NCBI RefSeq assembly: GCF_001724605.1
Contig: NZ_MEEX01000014.1
Coordinates: forward strand, 34,241 to 98,240
From: Phenylobacterium sp. SCN 70-31
Lineage (GTDB): Bacteria; Pseudomonadota; Alphaproteobacteria; Caulobacterales; Caulobacteraceae
Direction: 5' to 3'
DNA length: 64,000 nucleotides
Below are positions 30,085 through 39,086 of this stretch, piece by piece. The translations under genes and the position numbers were made by a program. Under the pieces are notes generated by a model. The model saw only the letters and a program-made list of their open reading frames with translations, was not told where the DNA came from and searched no databases. Numbering within the stretch: the first letter of the stretch is position 1; each line of letters begins with the position of its first letter.

Positions 30085-30104
30085 ACAATACGCCGGCGTA
30101 TTGT
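30085..30104. promoter_or_regulatory. Perfect 20-bp palindrome; strongest candidate operator
   Basis: ACAATACGCCGGCGTATTGT, upstream of the acyl-CoA ligase at 30211. Confidence 0.7.
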
Positions 30105-30210
30105 CTGGGCCGGGGCGCTGAGCTAGCCTCGGCGCTGGTCGCACCTGACGCGGGAGCGCTCGGCCCGATGCCGAGGCGCCGAGGCGCCGGGCGACGGCGG
30201 AGGAGCGTAC

Positions 30211-31935
30211 ATGTCTCAGGTCATCGATCAGCCCAGCCCACCCGTGACGAGCCCGGCCGCGGACTACGCGGCCGAGCCCTGGCGGGTCCATTACGGCAAG
30301 GCGGCGATGCGCGCGGACAGGCTGCGCCCGTTCCCGCTGTTCGACATGCTGCTCTGGGCCGAGCGGCACTTTCCCGACCGGCCCTATGTGACCTTCCAGG
30401 ATCACACCATCACCTATGCGGATGCGCTGGCGATGGTCGATCGTCTGGCCGCGGGGCTCGCCGACCTCGGGGTGGGGAGGGGCGATCGCGTGGGCTACTG
30501 CATGGCCAACCATTCCGCCTTCGCGGTGCTCCACTTCGCGCTCTGGAAGATCGGCGCCGTCGTCGTCAGCATGAACCCGCTGTACCCGGTGAGCCGGCTC
30601 GCGGACCAGGCGGCCGACGCCGGGGTCAAGGCGATCCTGACGACGGACGAACCCGAAGTCAGCGACCGCTTCCTGGCTCTGGCGAAGGTCGAGCCGCAGC
30701 GGCCCCGGATCATCCTGGCGCGGCATGACGCCGGCGACCTGGAGGCGGCCCCCCGGCTTTCGGAGCAGGCCCGCGCGACCGGCGCGGTGCGGCTCTCCGA
30801 CCTGCTCACCGTGGGGAGCGACGTTCCGACGGCTCGGGTCGATACCGACGACCTCGCAGCCCTGGCCTACACCGGCGGCACGACCGGTGCGCCCAAGGGG
30901 GTGATGCTGACCCACGCCAACCTCTCGATGAACTGTCAGCAGATGAGGAGTTGGTACCCGCAGCTGAGCGCGGGCGTGGAGGCGACCTGCGTCGGCGCGC
31001 CCATGACCCACATCGCCGGGATCAGTCCGATCCTCAACTTCATGACCCTGCTGGGCGGCGAGATCATCATCCAGCCGCGCTTCGATCCGGCGGGCCTGCT
31101 GCAGGCGGTGGACGAGGGGCGGGTCACCCTGCTGCTGCTCACCCCCACCATGCTGGTGGGAATGCGAGATCTGATGGAGAGCCGCCCGATCGACTGGTCG
31201 CGGGTGAAGCTGATCCAGTGCGGCGCCGCGCCCCTGACGCCGGAGCTGACGCGGGTCTTCCGGGCCATCACCGGGCAGCCCATCGTCAACCTATTCGGCA
31301 TGACCGAGACCTCGCCCGCAGTGGTCTACGGAATGCCCGCCGCGCCGGGAGGCGAGCTGGCCACGGGATGCCCGCTGCCGCTCACCCGGGTGCAGGTGCG
31401 GGCCAAGGACGACCCCAGCCGCTGCGTGCCGCTGGGCGAGGCGGGCGAGCTGTGCTTCGCCGGCCCGCAGGTGACCCGGGGCTACTGGAACCGGGAGGAC
31501 GAGAACGCCACCTTCTTCGTCGACGGCTTCTTCCGCACCGGCGATGTGGGCTACGTCACCGCCGATGGCTTCGTGCACGTCGTCGACCGCCTGAAGGACG
31601 TGATCATCGCCGGCGGCAACAACGTCTATCCCACCCAGGTCGAGAGCGTGCTCGCCGAGCACCCCGCGATCGCCGAGGCGGCGGTGATCGGCACGCCGCA
31701 TCCCTACCGCGGGGAGACAGTGAAGGCCGTCGTGCGTCTCCGCCCAGGGGCCGAGCTCACCCTCGACGAGCTGCAGCAGGATCTGGCCGGCAGGCTGTCT
31801 CCCGTGGAGATGCCGAAGGTGCTCGAGATCCTCGAGGACCTTCCGCGGACGCCGAACATGAAGGTCTCCCGCCAGGCGCTGCGCGAGCGCGAGCGCCAGC
31901 TGACGGGCGTCGACGGGCCGGGCGCAGCCGGCTGA
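30211..31935 (+). CDS. AMP-dependent long-chain/aryl acyl-CoA ligase
   Basis: LAALAYTGGTTGAPKGVMLTHANLSMN; FFRTGDVGYVTADGFVHVVDRLKDVIIAGGNNVYPTQVE. Confidence 0.93.
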   Translation: MSQVIDQPSPPVTSPAADYAAEPWRVHYGKAAMRADRLRPFPLFDMLLWAERHFPDRPYVTFQDHTITYADALAMVDRLAAGLADLGVGRGDRVGYCMANHSAFAVLHFALWKIGAVVVSMNPLYPVSRLADQAADAGVKAILTTDEPEVSDRFLALAKVEPQRPRIILARHDAGDLEAAPRLSEQARATGAVRLSDLLTVGSDVPTARVDTDDLAALAYTGGTTGAPKGVMLTHANLSMNCQQMRSWYPQLSAGVEATCVGAPMTHIAGISPILNFMTLLGGEIIIQPRFDPAGLLQAVDEGRVTLLLLTPTMLVGMRDLMESRPIDWSRVKLIQCGAAPLTPELTRVFRAITGQPIVNLFGMTETSPAVVYGMPAAPGGELATGCPLPLTRVQVRAKDDPSRCVPLGEAGELCFAGPQVTRGYWNREDENATFFVDGFFRTGDVGYVTADGFVHVVDRLKDVIIAGGNNVYPTQVESVLAEHPAIAEAAVIGTPHPYRGETVKAVVRLRPGAELTLDELQQDLAGRLSPVEMPKVLEILEDLPRTPNMKVSRQALRERERQLTGVDGPGAAG

Positions 31936-32001
31936 CCGGCCGACCCGCGACTGCCGCGAGATCTGGCTTGACATCTGTCAAGGCGCGGCTGCAATCAAAC
32001 C

Positions 32002-32017
32002 ATACGGTTGCGAATGT
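32002..32017. promoter_or_regulatory. Candidate operator (subclass B) upstream of the second dioxygenase operon
   Basis: CATACGGTTGCGAATG; 5/8 half-site symmetry. Confidence 0.5.
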
Positions 32018-32050
32018 TTTCATTCGCCAGTTCGAAGCGAGGGAACGAGG

Positions 32051-32896
32051 ATGGCCAGCCCGCAGGGATCGTTCGTCACGGTCGGCGATGTCCGGACGCA
32101 TTATCACGACGTGGGCGCAGGCCCCCCGGTGGTCCTGCTGCACGGCTCCGGCCCCGGCGTCAGCGCCTGGGAGAACTGGGGCAGGGTGATCCCGCGCCTG
32201 GCCGACACGCACCGAGTGATCGCGCCCGACATGGCCGGGTTCGGCCTCACCGAAGGGCCGGCCGGCCAGCCGCTCGATATCAAGCTCTGGGTGGCCCAGC
32301 TCACCGAGCTCCTGGACGCGCTCGATGTCGGCCCGGCGGTGCTCGTCGGCAACTCGTTCGGCGGCGGGCTGTCGCTTGCCACCACCTTCAGGGATCCGTC
32401 GCGAGTCCGCGGTCTTGTGCTGATGGGGACGCCGTTCGGCCGTTTCGAGCAGACCGCGGCCCTGCACCAGGGGACCGAATACACGCCCTCGCTCGAGAAC
32501 ATGCGCGCGATCCTAGGCCGCTTCCCGCACGACCCCGCGATCGTCACCGACGAGATGGTGCGCACGCGCTACGAGATGAGCCTGCGCCACCCCGACAACG
32601 CCGCGCTGCGGGCGCTGATGCCCGAAAAGCCGACCGACGGGCAGCCGGTGATCGTGCGCGGCGCGCCGTTCGAGCGGCTGGCGACGCTCACCCAGCCGAC
32701 CCTGGTGCTGCACGGGCGTGAGGACATCGTCATCCCGATGGAGGTGGCGGTGGACGCAGCCCGCCACATCCCCGACAGCGAGCTGCACCTGTTCGGCCGC
32801 TGCGGACACTGGGTGCAGTTGGAGCGGCCCGAGGCTTTCGTTCTCCTGGTGCGCGACTTCCTCGCCCGTCGGTTCCCCGCAGATGCGCCGGCCTGA
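32051..32896 (+). CDS. Alpha/beta-fold hydrolase, meta-cleavage-product hydrolase type, copy 2
   Basis: VVLLHGSGPGVSAWENWGRVIPRLADTHRVIAPDMAGFG; GNSFGGGLS; FGRCGHWVQLERPEAF. Confidence 0.9.
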   Translation: MASPQGSFVTVGDVRTHYHDVGAGPPVVLLHGSGPGVSAWENWGRVIPRLADTHRVIAPDMAGFGLTEGPAGQPLDIKLWVAQLTELLDALDVGPAVLVGNSFGGGLSLATTFRDPSRVRGLVLMGTPFGRFEQTAALHQGTEYTPSLENMRAILGRFPHDPAIVTDEMVRTRYEMSLRHPDNAALRALMPEKPTDGQPVIVRGAPFERLATLTQPTLVLHGREDIVIPMEVAVDAARHIPDSELHLFGRCGHWVQLERPEAFVLLVRDFLARRFPADAPA

Positions 32897-32946
32897 GCAA
32901 GCCTTGCGCACCCTCTCAACTCGCCAAATCGGTGAAGGACATCCCC

Positions 32947-34263
32947 ATGGCTGACATCCTCCAAGCGAGGGCCCCCTCCGCGGCGGACCTGGACTTTCAT
33001 CGCCTCGTCGATGCGGAGAACGGCTGGATCGACCGCCGCATCTTCTGGGACGAAGGCATCTACCAGCTGGAGCTTGAGCGCATCTTCGCCCGCTGCTGGG
33101 TGTTCGTGGGCCACGAGTCGCAGTTCGCCGAGCCGGGCGACTTCGTCACCACCTACATCGGTCAGGACGCGGTGATCGCCGCCAAGGACCGGAAGGGAGG
33201 CGTCAACGTCTTCCTGAACTCCTGCTCCCACCGGGGGAACCGGGTGTGCTTCGCCGAGGCCGGCAACGCGCGCCGGTTCACTTGCAACTTCCACGGCTGG
33301 GCCTTCGGCCTCGATGGCGCGCTGCTGGGCGCCCACGAGGAGGAGCACTACGAGCGGTGCAGCACCTTCGACAAGTCCAAGCTGGGCCTACACCGCGCCC
33401 GGGTTGGCATCTACAAGGGCCTGGTCTTCGCCACCTTCGATCCCGAGGCGCCCTCGCTCGACGACTACCTGGGCGACTACCGCTACTACCTCGACGTCCT
33501 CCTGGACAATGACCCCGGCGGCACGGAATTTATCGAAGGCAACGTCAAGTCGCGGCTGGGCTGCAACTGGAAGTTCGCGGCCGAGAACTTCGTGGGCGAC
33601 GCCTATCACGCCGGCTGGACCCACGCCTCTGCGGCCCGGGCGATCTTCGGCAAGGACGTGAAGGTCAATGTCGAGCGCTCCTACCAGGCCAACATCAACG
33701 GCCACGGCACGGAGTTCGGCCTCGACCTGATCGGCAACGCCATGGGCCTGGCGGAGCCCGAGGTGGTCGAATACCTGAAGGAGAACGAGGCGCGCTTCGC
33801 GGAGCGTCTGGGCAAGCTGCGTTCGCGGATGGTCGGCGCGATGAGCTCGTCCAACGTGTTCCCGAACCTCGCCTATCTCACCGGCTTCAACACCTGGCGC
33901 ACCTGGACGCCGAAGGGGCCGCACGAGATCGAGCTGCACACGTGGGTGCTGGTGAACAAGGACATGCCCCAGCGCCTGAAGGACGCCTACCGGCGCGGCG
34001 TGTCGCGCACCTTCTCGCCGACGGGCATGTTCGAGTCCGACGACGGGGAGAACTGGGAGCACTGCACGCGCTCCAACGCCGGCGTGGTGACCCGCCGGCA
34101 GAAGCTGCACTACGGCCTGGGCATGGACTCGCGCATGGAGCACGAGGAGTTCCCCGGCGCCGTCTACAAGGTGCAGCTCAACGATGCCAACCAGCGCGCC
34201 TTCTACCTGCGCTGGGCCGACCTGATGTCCGCGGCCAGCTGGGCCGAAGTTCCGCAGCGCTGA
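32947..34263 (+). CDS. Aromatic ring-hydroxylating dioxygenase alpha (Rieske) subunit, copy 2
   Basis: CSHRGNRVCFAEAGNARRFTCNFHGWAFG; ENFVGDAYHAGWTH. Closely resembles copy 1. Confidence 0.95.
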   Translation: MADILQARAPSAADLDFHRLVDAENGWIDRRIFWDEGIYQLELERIFARCWVFVGHESQFAEPGDFVTTYIGQDAVIAAKDRKGGVNVFLNSCSHRGNRVCFAEAGNARRFTCNFHGWAFGLDGALLGAHEEEHYERCSTFDKSKLGLHRARVGIYKGLVFATFDPEAPSLDDYLGDYRYYLDVLLDNDPGGTEFIEGNVKSRLGCNWKFAAENFVGDAYHAGWTHASAARAIFGKDVKVNVERSYQANINGHGTEFGLDLIGNAMGLAEPEVVEYLKENEARFAERLGKLRSRMVGAMSSSNVFPNLAYLTGFNTWRTWTPKGPHEIELHTWVLVNKDMPQRLKDAYRRGVSRTFSPTGMFESDDGENWEHCTRSNAGVVTRRQKLHYGLGMDSRMEHEEFPGAVYKVQLNDANQRAFYLRWADLMSAASWAEVPQR

Positions 34264-34273
34264 GGAGCCGTCC

Positions 34274-34822
34274 ATGAGCGTCAACACCCTGGAGCCGGCC
34301 GCCGCCGGCGGCCGTCAGGCTTCGCTGGAGCTGTTCCACGATATCGAGCAGCTCCTCTACAAGGACGCCCGTCTGCTCGACGAGCAGCGCTACGACGACT
34401 GGTTCGAGCTGATGACCGAGGACTTCACCTACTGGGTCCCGGTTCCGCAGTCCCGCTACCGCCGGGACAGGAAGGGGCTCTACGAGCCGGGGCGCATGGC
34501 CCACTTCGACGACAGCCTGGCGGAGCTGAAGCTGCGCGCCTCGCGCTGGAAGGAGACCACCGCCTGGAGCGAGGACCCTCCGACCCGCCACGTCCACTAT
34601 GTGACCAACATCGAGGTGGAGCCAGCCGAGGCCAGCAGCGAGTGGCTGGTCCGCTCGGTGGTGATCAGCCTGCGCAATCGCAACGAGGACGAGGAGAACT
34701 GGCTGGGAGGGCGCCGGGAAGACCTGGTCCGCGAGACCCCGGCCGGGCTGAAGCTGGCCCGACGCAAGGTGTTCATCGCCCAGTCGGTGCTGCTGGCCAA
34801 AAACTTCAACACCTTCCTTTGA
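34274..34822 (+). CDS. Aromatic ring-hydroxylating dioxygenase beta subunit, copy 2
   Basis: FHDIEQLLYKDARLLDEQRYDDWFELMTEDFTYWVPVP; C-terminal ARRKVFIAQSVLLAKNFNTFL. Confidence 0.93.
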   Translation: MSVNTLEPAAAGGRQASLELFHDIEQLLYKDARLLDEQRYDDWFELMTEDFTYWVPVPQSRYRRDRKGLYEPGRMAHFDDSLAELKLRASRWKETTAWSEDPPTRHVHYVTNIEVEPAEASSEWLVRSVVISLRNRNEDEENWLGGRREDLVRETPAGLKLARRKVFIAQSVLLAKNFNTFL

Positions 34823-35802
34823 TGACTATTCCTGAAGAGATGCAGGCCTGGGTTCTCTCGGGCTTCGGCGACCGCGCCAATCTCGCCTTCACCACCTGCC
34901 CGACGCCGATGCCGGCGCCGGGCGAGGTGCTGGTGGAGGTGTGCGCCGCCGGCATGAACTTCGCGGACGGTCTGATGATCGCCGGCCGCTACCAACTGCG
35001 GCCGACGCCGCCGTTCGTGCTTGGTGCCGAGCTCACCGGGCGAGTGGTGGCGGCAGGGCCGGACTCGGCCTTTCGGCCCGGTGACCGAGTGGCCGCCCAG
35101 GTATGGAGCGGCGCATACGGCCAATACTGCGCGGTGGAGGAGGGGCGGCTGATCCGGCTGCCGGACGCCATCAGCTTCGCGGAAGGCGCAGCGCTGCCCG
35201 TCTCCTACACGACCGCGCACATCGCCCTGTTCCACGAAGGCGGGTTGACGGCGGGCAAGACCGTCCTGATCCACGCCGCGGCCGGGGGGATCGGCGTGGC
35301 CGCCACCCAGCTGGCCAAGGCCGCCGGGGCGCGGGTGCTGGCCACCGCCAGCTCGGATGACAAGCTGAAGATCGCCGAAGCCAACGGCGCTGACGTGCTG
35401 ATCAACTATCGCCGCGAAGGCTGGATGGACGAAATCCGCCGCGTCTGCCCTGACGGCGTCGATCTCGTCGTCGACCCGGTGGGCGGACAGACCACCCTGG
35501 ACAGCCTGCGCTGCCTGGCCTGGCGCGGCCGCATCCTGCTGATCGGCTTCGCCTCGGGCGGTCCCGCCCAGATCCCGGCCAACCGGCTGCTGGTGAACGC
35601 CGCCGCGGCCGTGGGCATCTACTGGAACTACGAGAAGGATGGCCCGCTGGTGACCGCCGTGCAGGCCGAACTGGCCGCGCGCTTGGCCGCCGGCGAGCTC
35701 CGCCCGCGGATCGGCGCGCGCTACCCCGTCGCCGACTTCCTCACGGCGCTCGACGCGCTCGAGGGTGGTCGGACGACGGGGAAGGTGGTCCTCGACTTCT
35801 AA
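34822..35802 (+). CDS. NADPH:quinone oxidoreductase / zinc-type alcohol dehydrogenase-like (MDR family)
   Basis: ATGA overlap with the beta subunit. AAGMNFADGLMIAGRYQLRPTPPFVLGAELTGRVVAAG; VLIHAAAGGIGVAATQLAKAAGARVLATAS. Confidence 0.92.
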   Translation: MTIPEEMQAWVLSGFGDRANLAFTTCPTPMPAPGEVLVEVCAAGMNFADGLMIAGRYQLRPTPPFVLGAELTGRVVAAGPDSAFRPGDRVAAQVWSGAYGQYCAVEEGRLIRLPDAISFAEGAALPVSYTTAHIALFHEGGLTAGKTVLIHAAAGGIGVAATQLAKAAGARVLATASSDDKLKIAEANGADVLINYRREGWMDEIRRVCPDGVDLVVDPVGGQTTLDSLRCLAWRGRILLIGFASGGPAQIPANRLLVNAAAAVGIYWNYEKDGPLVTAVQAELAARLAAGELRPRIGARYPVADFLTALDALEGGRTTGKVVLDF

Positions 35803-35805
35803 GCC

Positions 35806-35825
35806 GCCCCCGCTTAGGCGGGGGC
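35806..35825. terminator. Bidirectional terminator-like hairpin between convergent genes
   Basis: GCCCCCGC-TTAG-GCGGGGGC overlapping the stop of the minus-strand ligase; no strong T tract. Confidence 0.5.
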
Positions 35826-37463
35826 AGGGGCGGCCGTGCTGAACATCGCCCGGATCGCCTGCCGCGACAGCTTGGCGTTCTCCGTCTTGGGGATGGCGTC
35901 AAGGATTTCCAGCCGCTTCGGCATCTCGATGGGCGACAGCTTCTCGCGCAGGAAGTCCTGCAGTTCCGGCAGCGAGAGACTGGCGCCGGGACGCAGGGTG
36001 ACCACGCTGAGAACGGTCTCCCCCCGGTAGTCGTCGGGCGCGCCCACCGCGACGGTCTCGGCCACGGCGGGGTGCTCCAGCACCGCATCTTCGATCGTCC
36101 GAGGGTAGACGTTGTAGCCGCTGCAGATGATCACATCCTTCAGCCGGTCCACCACGTAGAGCGCGCCATCCTCGCTGAGGTAGCCCACGTCGCCGCTGCG
36201 GAAGAGGCCGTCCGGGGTCAGTTCGTTGTCCGTCAGGGGCCGGTTCCAGTAGCTCGCGATGACGTTCGGCCCACCAAAGCAGACCTCCCCCGGCTCGCCC
36301 GGCCCCATCCGGCGGCCCGGATCGTCCACCGACCGGATCTCGATCGGCACGTCGTGCATGGGGAGGCCGGTGGCGCACTCGTGGCCCGGGACGGCGGAGC
36401 TGGGCATGGCGACACCGCTGCCCGACGTCTCGGTCATCGCGTAGCCCTGCTGCGGCCACAGGCCCGTCAGATCGTGGAAACGGCGCGCGAGTTCCAGCGG
36501 AACCGGAGCTCCCCCCACCAGGACGTGGATCACCCCGCTCCAATCCAGCTCGCCAGCGTCGGGTTCTGCGACGATGGCGCTCAGCATCGTGGGAATGGCG
36601 GTCAGGATCGTCAGCCGTCCCTGGCGCACCAGTTCGAGCAGCTCGCGGGGCGAGAAGCGCTCGGTGAGAATGGCTTCCCCGCCGACGATGGCGGGCTCGA
36701 CGATGTAGTTCACCAAACCCGTGATGTGCGAGAACGGCGCGGCCGCATACCAGGCCTCGCGCCCGTCCCGGATCCGATGCAGCCAATTCCGGATCTGGTG
36801 GGCGGCGAACCAGATGTTCCTGTGGCTGAGCATGGCGCCCTTCGGGGCGCCCGTCGTGCCGCCGGTGTACTGGATCATGGCCAGCGCCTCGACCTCGGGT
36901 TCTCCCCACCCGCGCGCCGGTGCGGCCTCCAGCAGGTCGCTAAGCGCAACTTCCCCGTCACAGAGGTCCGGCGGCGGACCTCCGGCGAGGTCGGCGGCGT
37001 CCGCCCGGCAGACGATCAGTCGACAGCCTACCTGCGCGGCGAGCTCGCGCAGCTTGCCGATCGACGCGGGGTGGTCGGACGTCACCACCCACCGGACGCC
37101 GGAATCAACGGCGATCCCGCTCAGCTGGCGGAGCGAGTAGAGCGGGTTCATGCCGACGCCCGCGGCGCCCAGCCCCCAGAGCGCGAAACAGGCGAGGGGA
37201 TAGTGCGGAAGATTGGCCAGGCAGACGCCGACCCGGTCGTCCGCGCCCACCCCATGCGCCTGAAGGCCTGCGGAGAGGCGACCGGCCAGGTCGTGGGTTT
37301 GCTCGAAGGTCCAGGTGCGGTTCAGGAAGGTCAGATGGGGTCGCCTGCCGAACCGCTCGGCGGCCCGCGCGAGAAGCCGGCCGAGGGGCTCGGGAGGGGG
37401 AGTCCGCCGCTGGAACTCAGCGAGATTGGCAAACTTGGACGTTTCGCTGTTCGTGGAGTCCAT
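35814..37463 (-). CDS. AMP-dependent acyl-CoA ligase
   Basis: ALAMIQYTGGTTGAPKGAMLSHRNIWFA; LFRSGDVGYLSEDGALYVVDRLKDVIICSGYNVYPRTIED. Confidence 0.93.
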   Translation of the reverse strand: MDSTNSETSKFANLAEFQRRTPPPEPLGRLLARAAERFGRRPHLTFLNRTWTFEQTHDLAGRLSAGLQAHGVGADDRVGVCLANLPHYPLACFALWGLGAAGVGMNPLYSLRQLSGIAVDSGVRWVVTSDHPASIGKLRELAAQVGCRLIVCRADAADLAGGPPPDLCDGEVALSDLLEAAPARGWGEPEVEALAMIQYTGGTTGAPKGAMLSHRNIWFAAHQIRNWLHRIRDGREAWYAAAPFSHITGLVNYIVEPAIVGGEAILTERFSPRELLELVRQGRLTILTAIPTMLSAIVAEPDAGELDWSGVIHVLVGGAPVPLELARRFHDLTGLWPQQGYAMTETSGSGVAMPSSAVPGHECATGLPMHDVPIEIRSVDDPGRRMGPGEPGEVCFGGPNVIASYWNRPLTDNELTPDGLFRSGDVGYLSEDGALYVVDRLKDVIICSGYNVYPRTIEDAVLEHPAVAETVAVGAPDDYRGETVLSVVTLRPGASLSLPELQDFLREKLSPIEMPKRLEILDAIPKTENAKLSRQAIRAMFSTAAPAPA

Positions 37464-37590
37464 TCCGTCGACCCTCGTTGTCGTTGTCGGTCCGTGCGAG
37501 CACGGTAGTGTATGGATTATTTCAAGGGCGCGATGCCGGACTCGAACCCTAAGAAACCAGGGTAATAGATGATCGTCCTGCGGTCGCAAA

Positions 37591-37606
37591 CAGACAGTAG
37601 CGTATG
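37591..37606. promoter_or_regulatory. Weak candidate operator between the divergent ligase and acyl-CoA dehydrogenase
   Basis: CAGACAGTAGCGTATG (5/8). A still weaker GTATG half-site lies at 37510-37514. Confidence 0.35.
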
Positions 37607-37664
37607 CATTTGGGCTCGGCTACAGGAGAGCCCGCGCCAAGTTCCGGCGCAGCAGGGACAAGCC

Positions 37665-38852
37665 ATGCCGCTCGATACAGCCCCGCAAAAGACGTTCCGC
37701 TGGGACGACCCGCTGGACCTGTCCTCGCGCCTCTCCGAGGAGGAGCGCATGGTGTGGGAGGCGGCCCGCCAGTACGCCCGCGAGAAGCTGTTGCCGCGGG
37801 TGGTTTCGGCCTACGCCGAAGAGCGGTTCGACCGCGAGATCATGACCGAGATGGGCGAGCTGGGCTTCCTGGGCCCGACGCTGCCCGAGGAGTACGGCTG
37901 CGCGGGCGTGAACCACGTGGCCTACGGCCTGATCGCCCGCGAGATCGAGGCGATCGATTCCGGCTACCGCTCGGCCATGAGCGTGCAGAGCTCGCTGGTC
38001 ATGTACCCGATCTACGCCTTCGGCTCGGAAGACCAGAAGCGCAGGTTCCTGCCCGGCATGGCGGCGGGGAAGATCGTCGGCTGCTTCGGCCTGACCGAAC
38101 CCGACGGCGGCTCCGATCCCGCCTCGATGCGCACCACCGCCCGTAAGGTCGACGGTGGGTATGTGCTGAACGGCGCGAAGATGTGGATCACCAACTCCCC
38201 GATCAGCGACGTGGCGCTGGTCTGGGCCAAGCTGGACGGCAAGATCCGCGGCTTCCTGGTCGAGCGGGGGACCGAGGGCTTCGAGACGCCCCAGATCAAG
38301 AACAAGCTGTCCCTGCGCGCCTCGGTGACCGGCGAGATCGCCCTCTCCGACGCCTTCGTCCCCGAGGACATGATGCTGCCGGGCGTCGAGGGCCTGCGCG
38401 GGCCGTTCTCGTGCCTGAACAAGGCGCGCTACGGCATCGCCTGGGGGGCCATGGGGGCCGCCGAGTTCTGCCTGCACGCCAGCCGCGACTACGTCTCCAG
38501 CCGCAGCCTGTTCGGCCGCACCCTGGCCTCGCGCCAGCTGGTGCAGAAGAAGCTGGCCGACATGCAGACCGAGATCGCCCTGGGCTTCGAGGGCGCCCTG
38601 GCGCTGGGCCGGCTGATCGACGAAGGCGCCTGGGTGCCCGAGGCCATCTCGATGCTGAAGCGCAACAACTGCGGCAAGGCGCTCGACATCGCCCGCGTCG
38701 CCCGCGACATGCACGGCGGCAACGGCATCTCCGGCGAGTACCACGTGATGCGCCACGCCTCGAACCTCGAGACGGTGAACACCTACGAGGGCGCCCATGA
38801 CGTGCACGCGCTGATCCTGGGTCGAGCCATCACCGGCGAGAGCGCGTTCTAG
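37665..38852 (+). CDS. Acyl-CoA dehydrogenase, glutaryl-CoA dehydrogenase-like
   Basis: [70 protein letters not shown]. Confidence 0.92.
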   Translation: MPLDTAPQKTFRWDDPLDLSSRLSEEERMVWEAARQYAREKLLPRVVSAYAEERFDREIMTEMGELGFLGPTLPEEYGCAGVNHVAYGLIAREIEAIDSGYRSAMSVQSSLVMYPIYAFGSEDQKRRFLPGMAAGKIVGCFGLTEPDGGSDPASMRTTARKVDGGYVLNGAKMWITNSPISDVALVWAKLDGKIRGFLVERGTEGFETPQIKNKLSLRASVTGEIALSDAFVPEDMMLPGVEGLRGPFSCLNKARYGIAWGAMGAAEFCLHASRDYVSSRSLFGRTLASRQLVQKKLADMQTEIALGFEGALALGRLIDEGAWVPEAISMLKRNNCGKALDIARVARDMHGGNGISGEYHVMRHASNLETVNTYEGAHDVHALILGRAITGESAF

Positions 38853-39086
38853 GCGCTGAACCACTGCAGAACGCAGGTTCTCAATCCGGCCTGTTGGCGC
38901 CCCAGCGTTACAAGCTTGACCGCACGAAGCTCCCGATCTGCGGTCGGCTAGGCCGGCTCGGCTACACCACGGCATCCCACGTACCGCCCTGCGGGACAGG
39001 CCACACTCCCCCAGCCCCGCGACCGCCACGGAATGGACGTGTGTCGGCGGAGTGAGCCGTTTGAGAGCCGGAGCTTGGTGTGAGCT

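Noticed and set aside
37499-37514. Possible further operator AGCACGGTAGTGTATG
   Set aside because: Only the GTATG half matches; left-half symmetry is 3/8, so not counted as a site.
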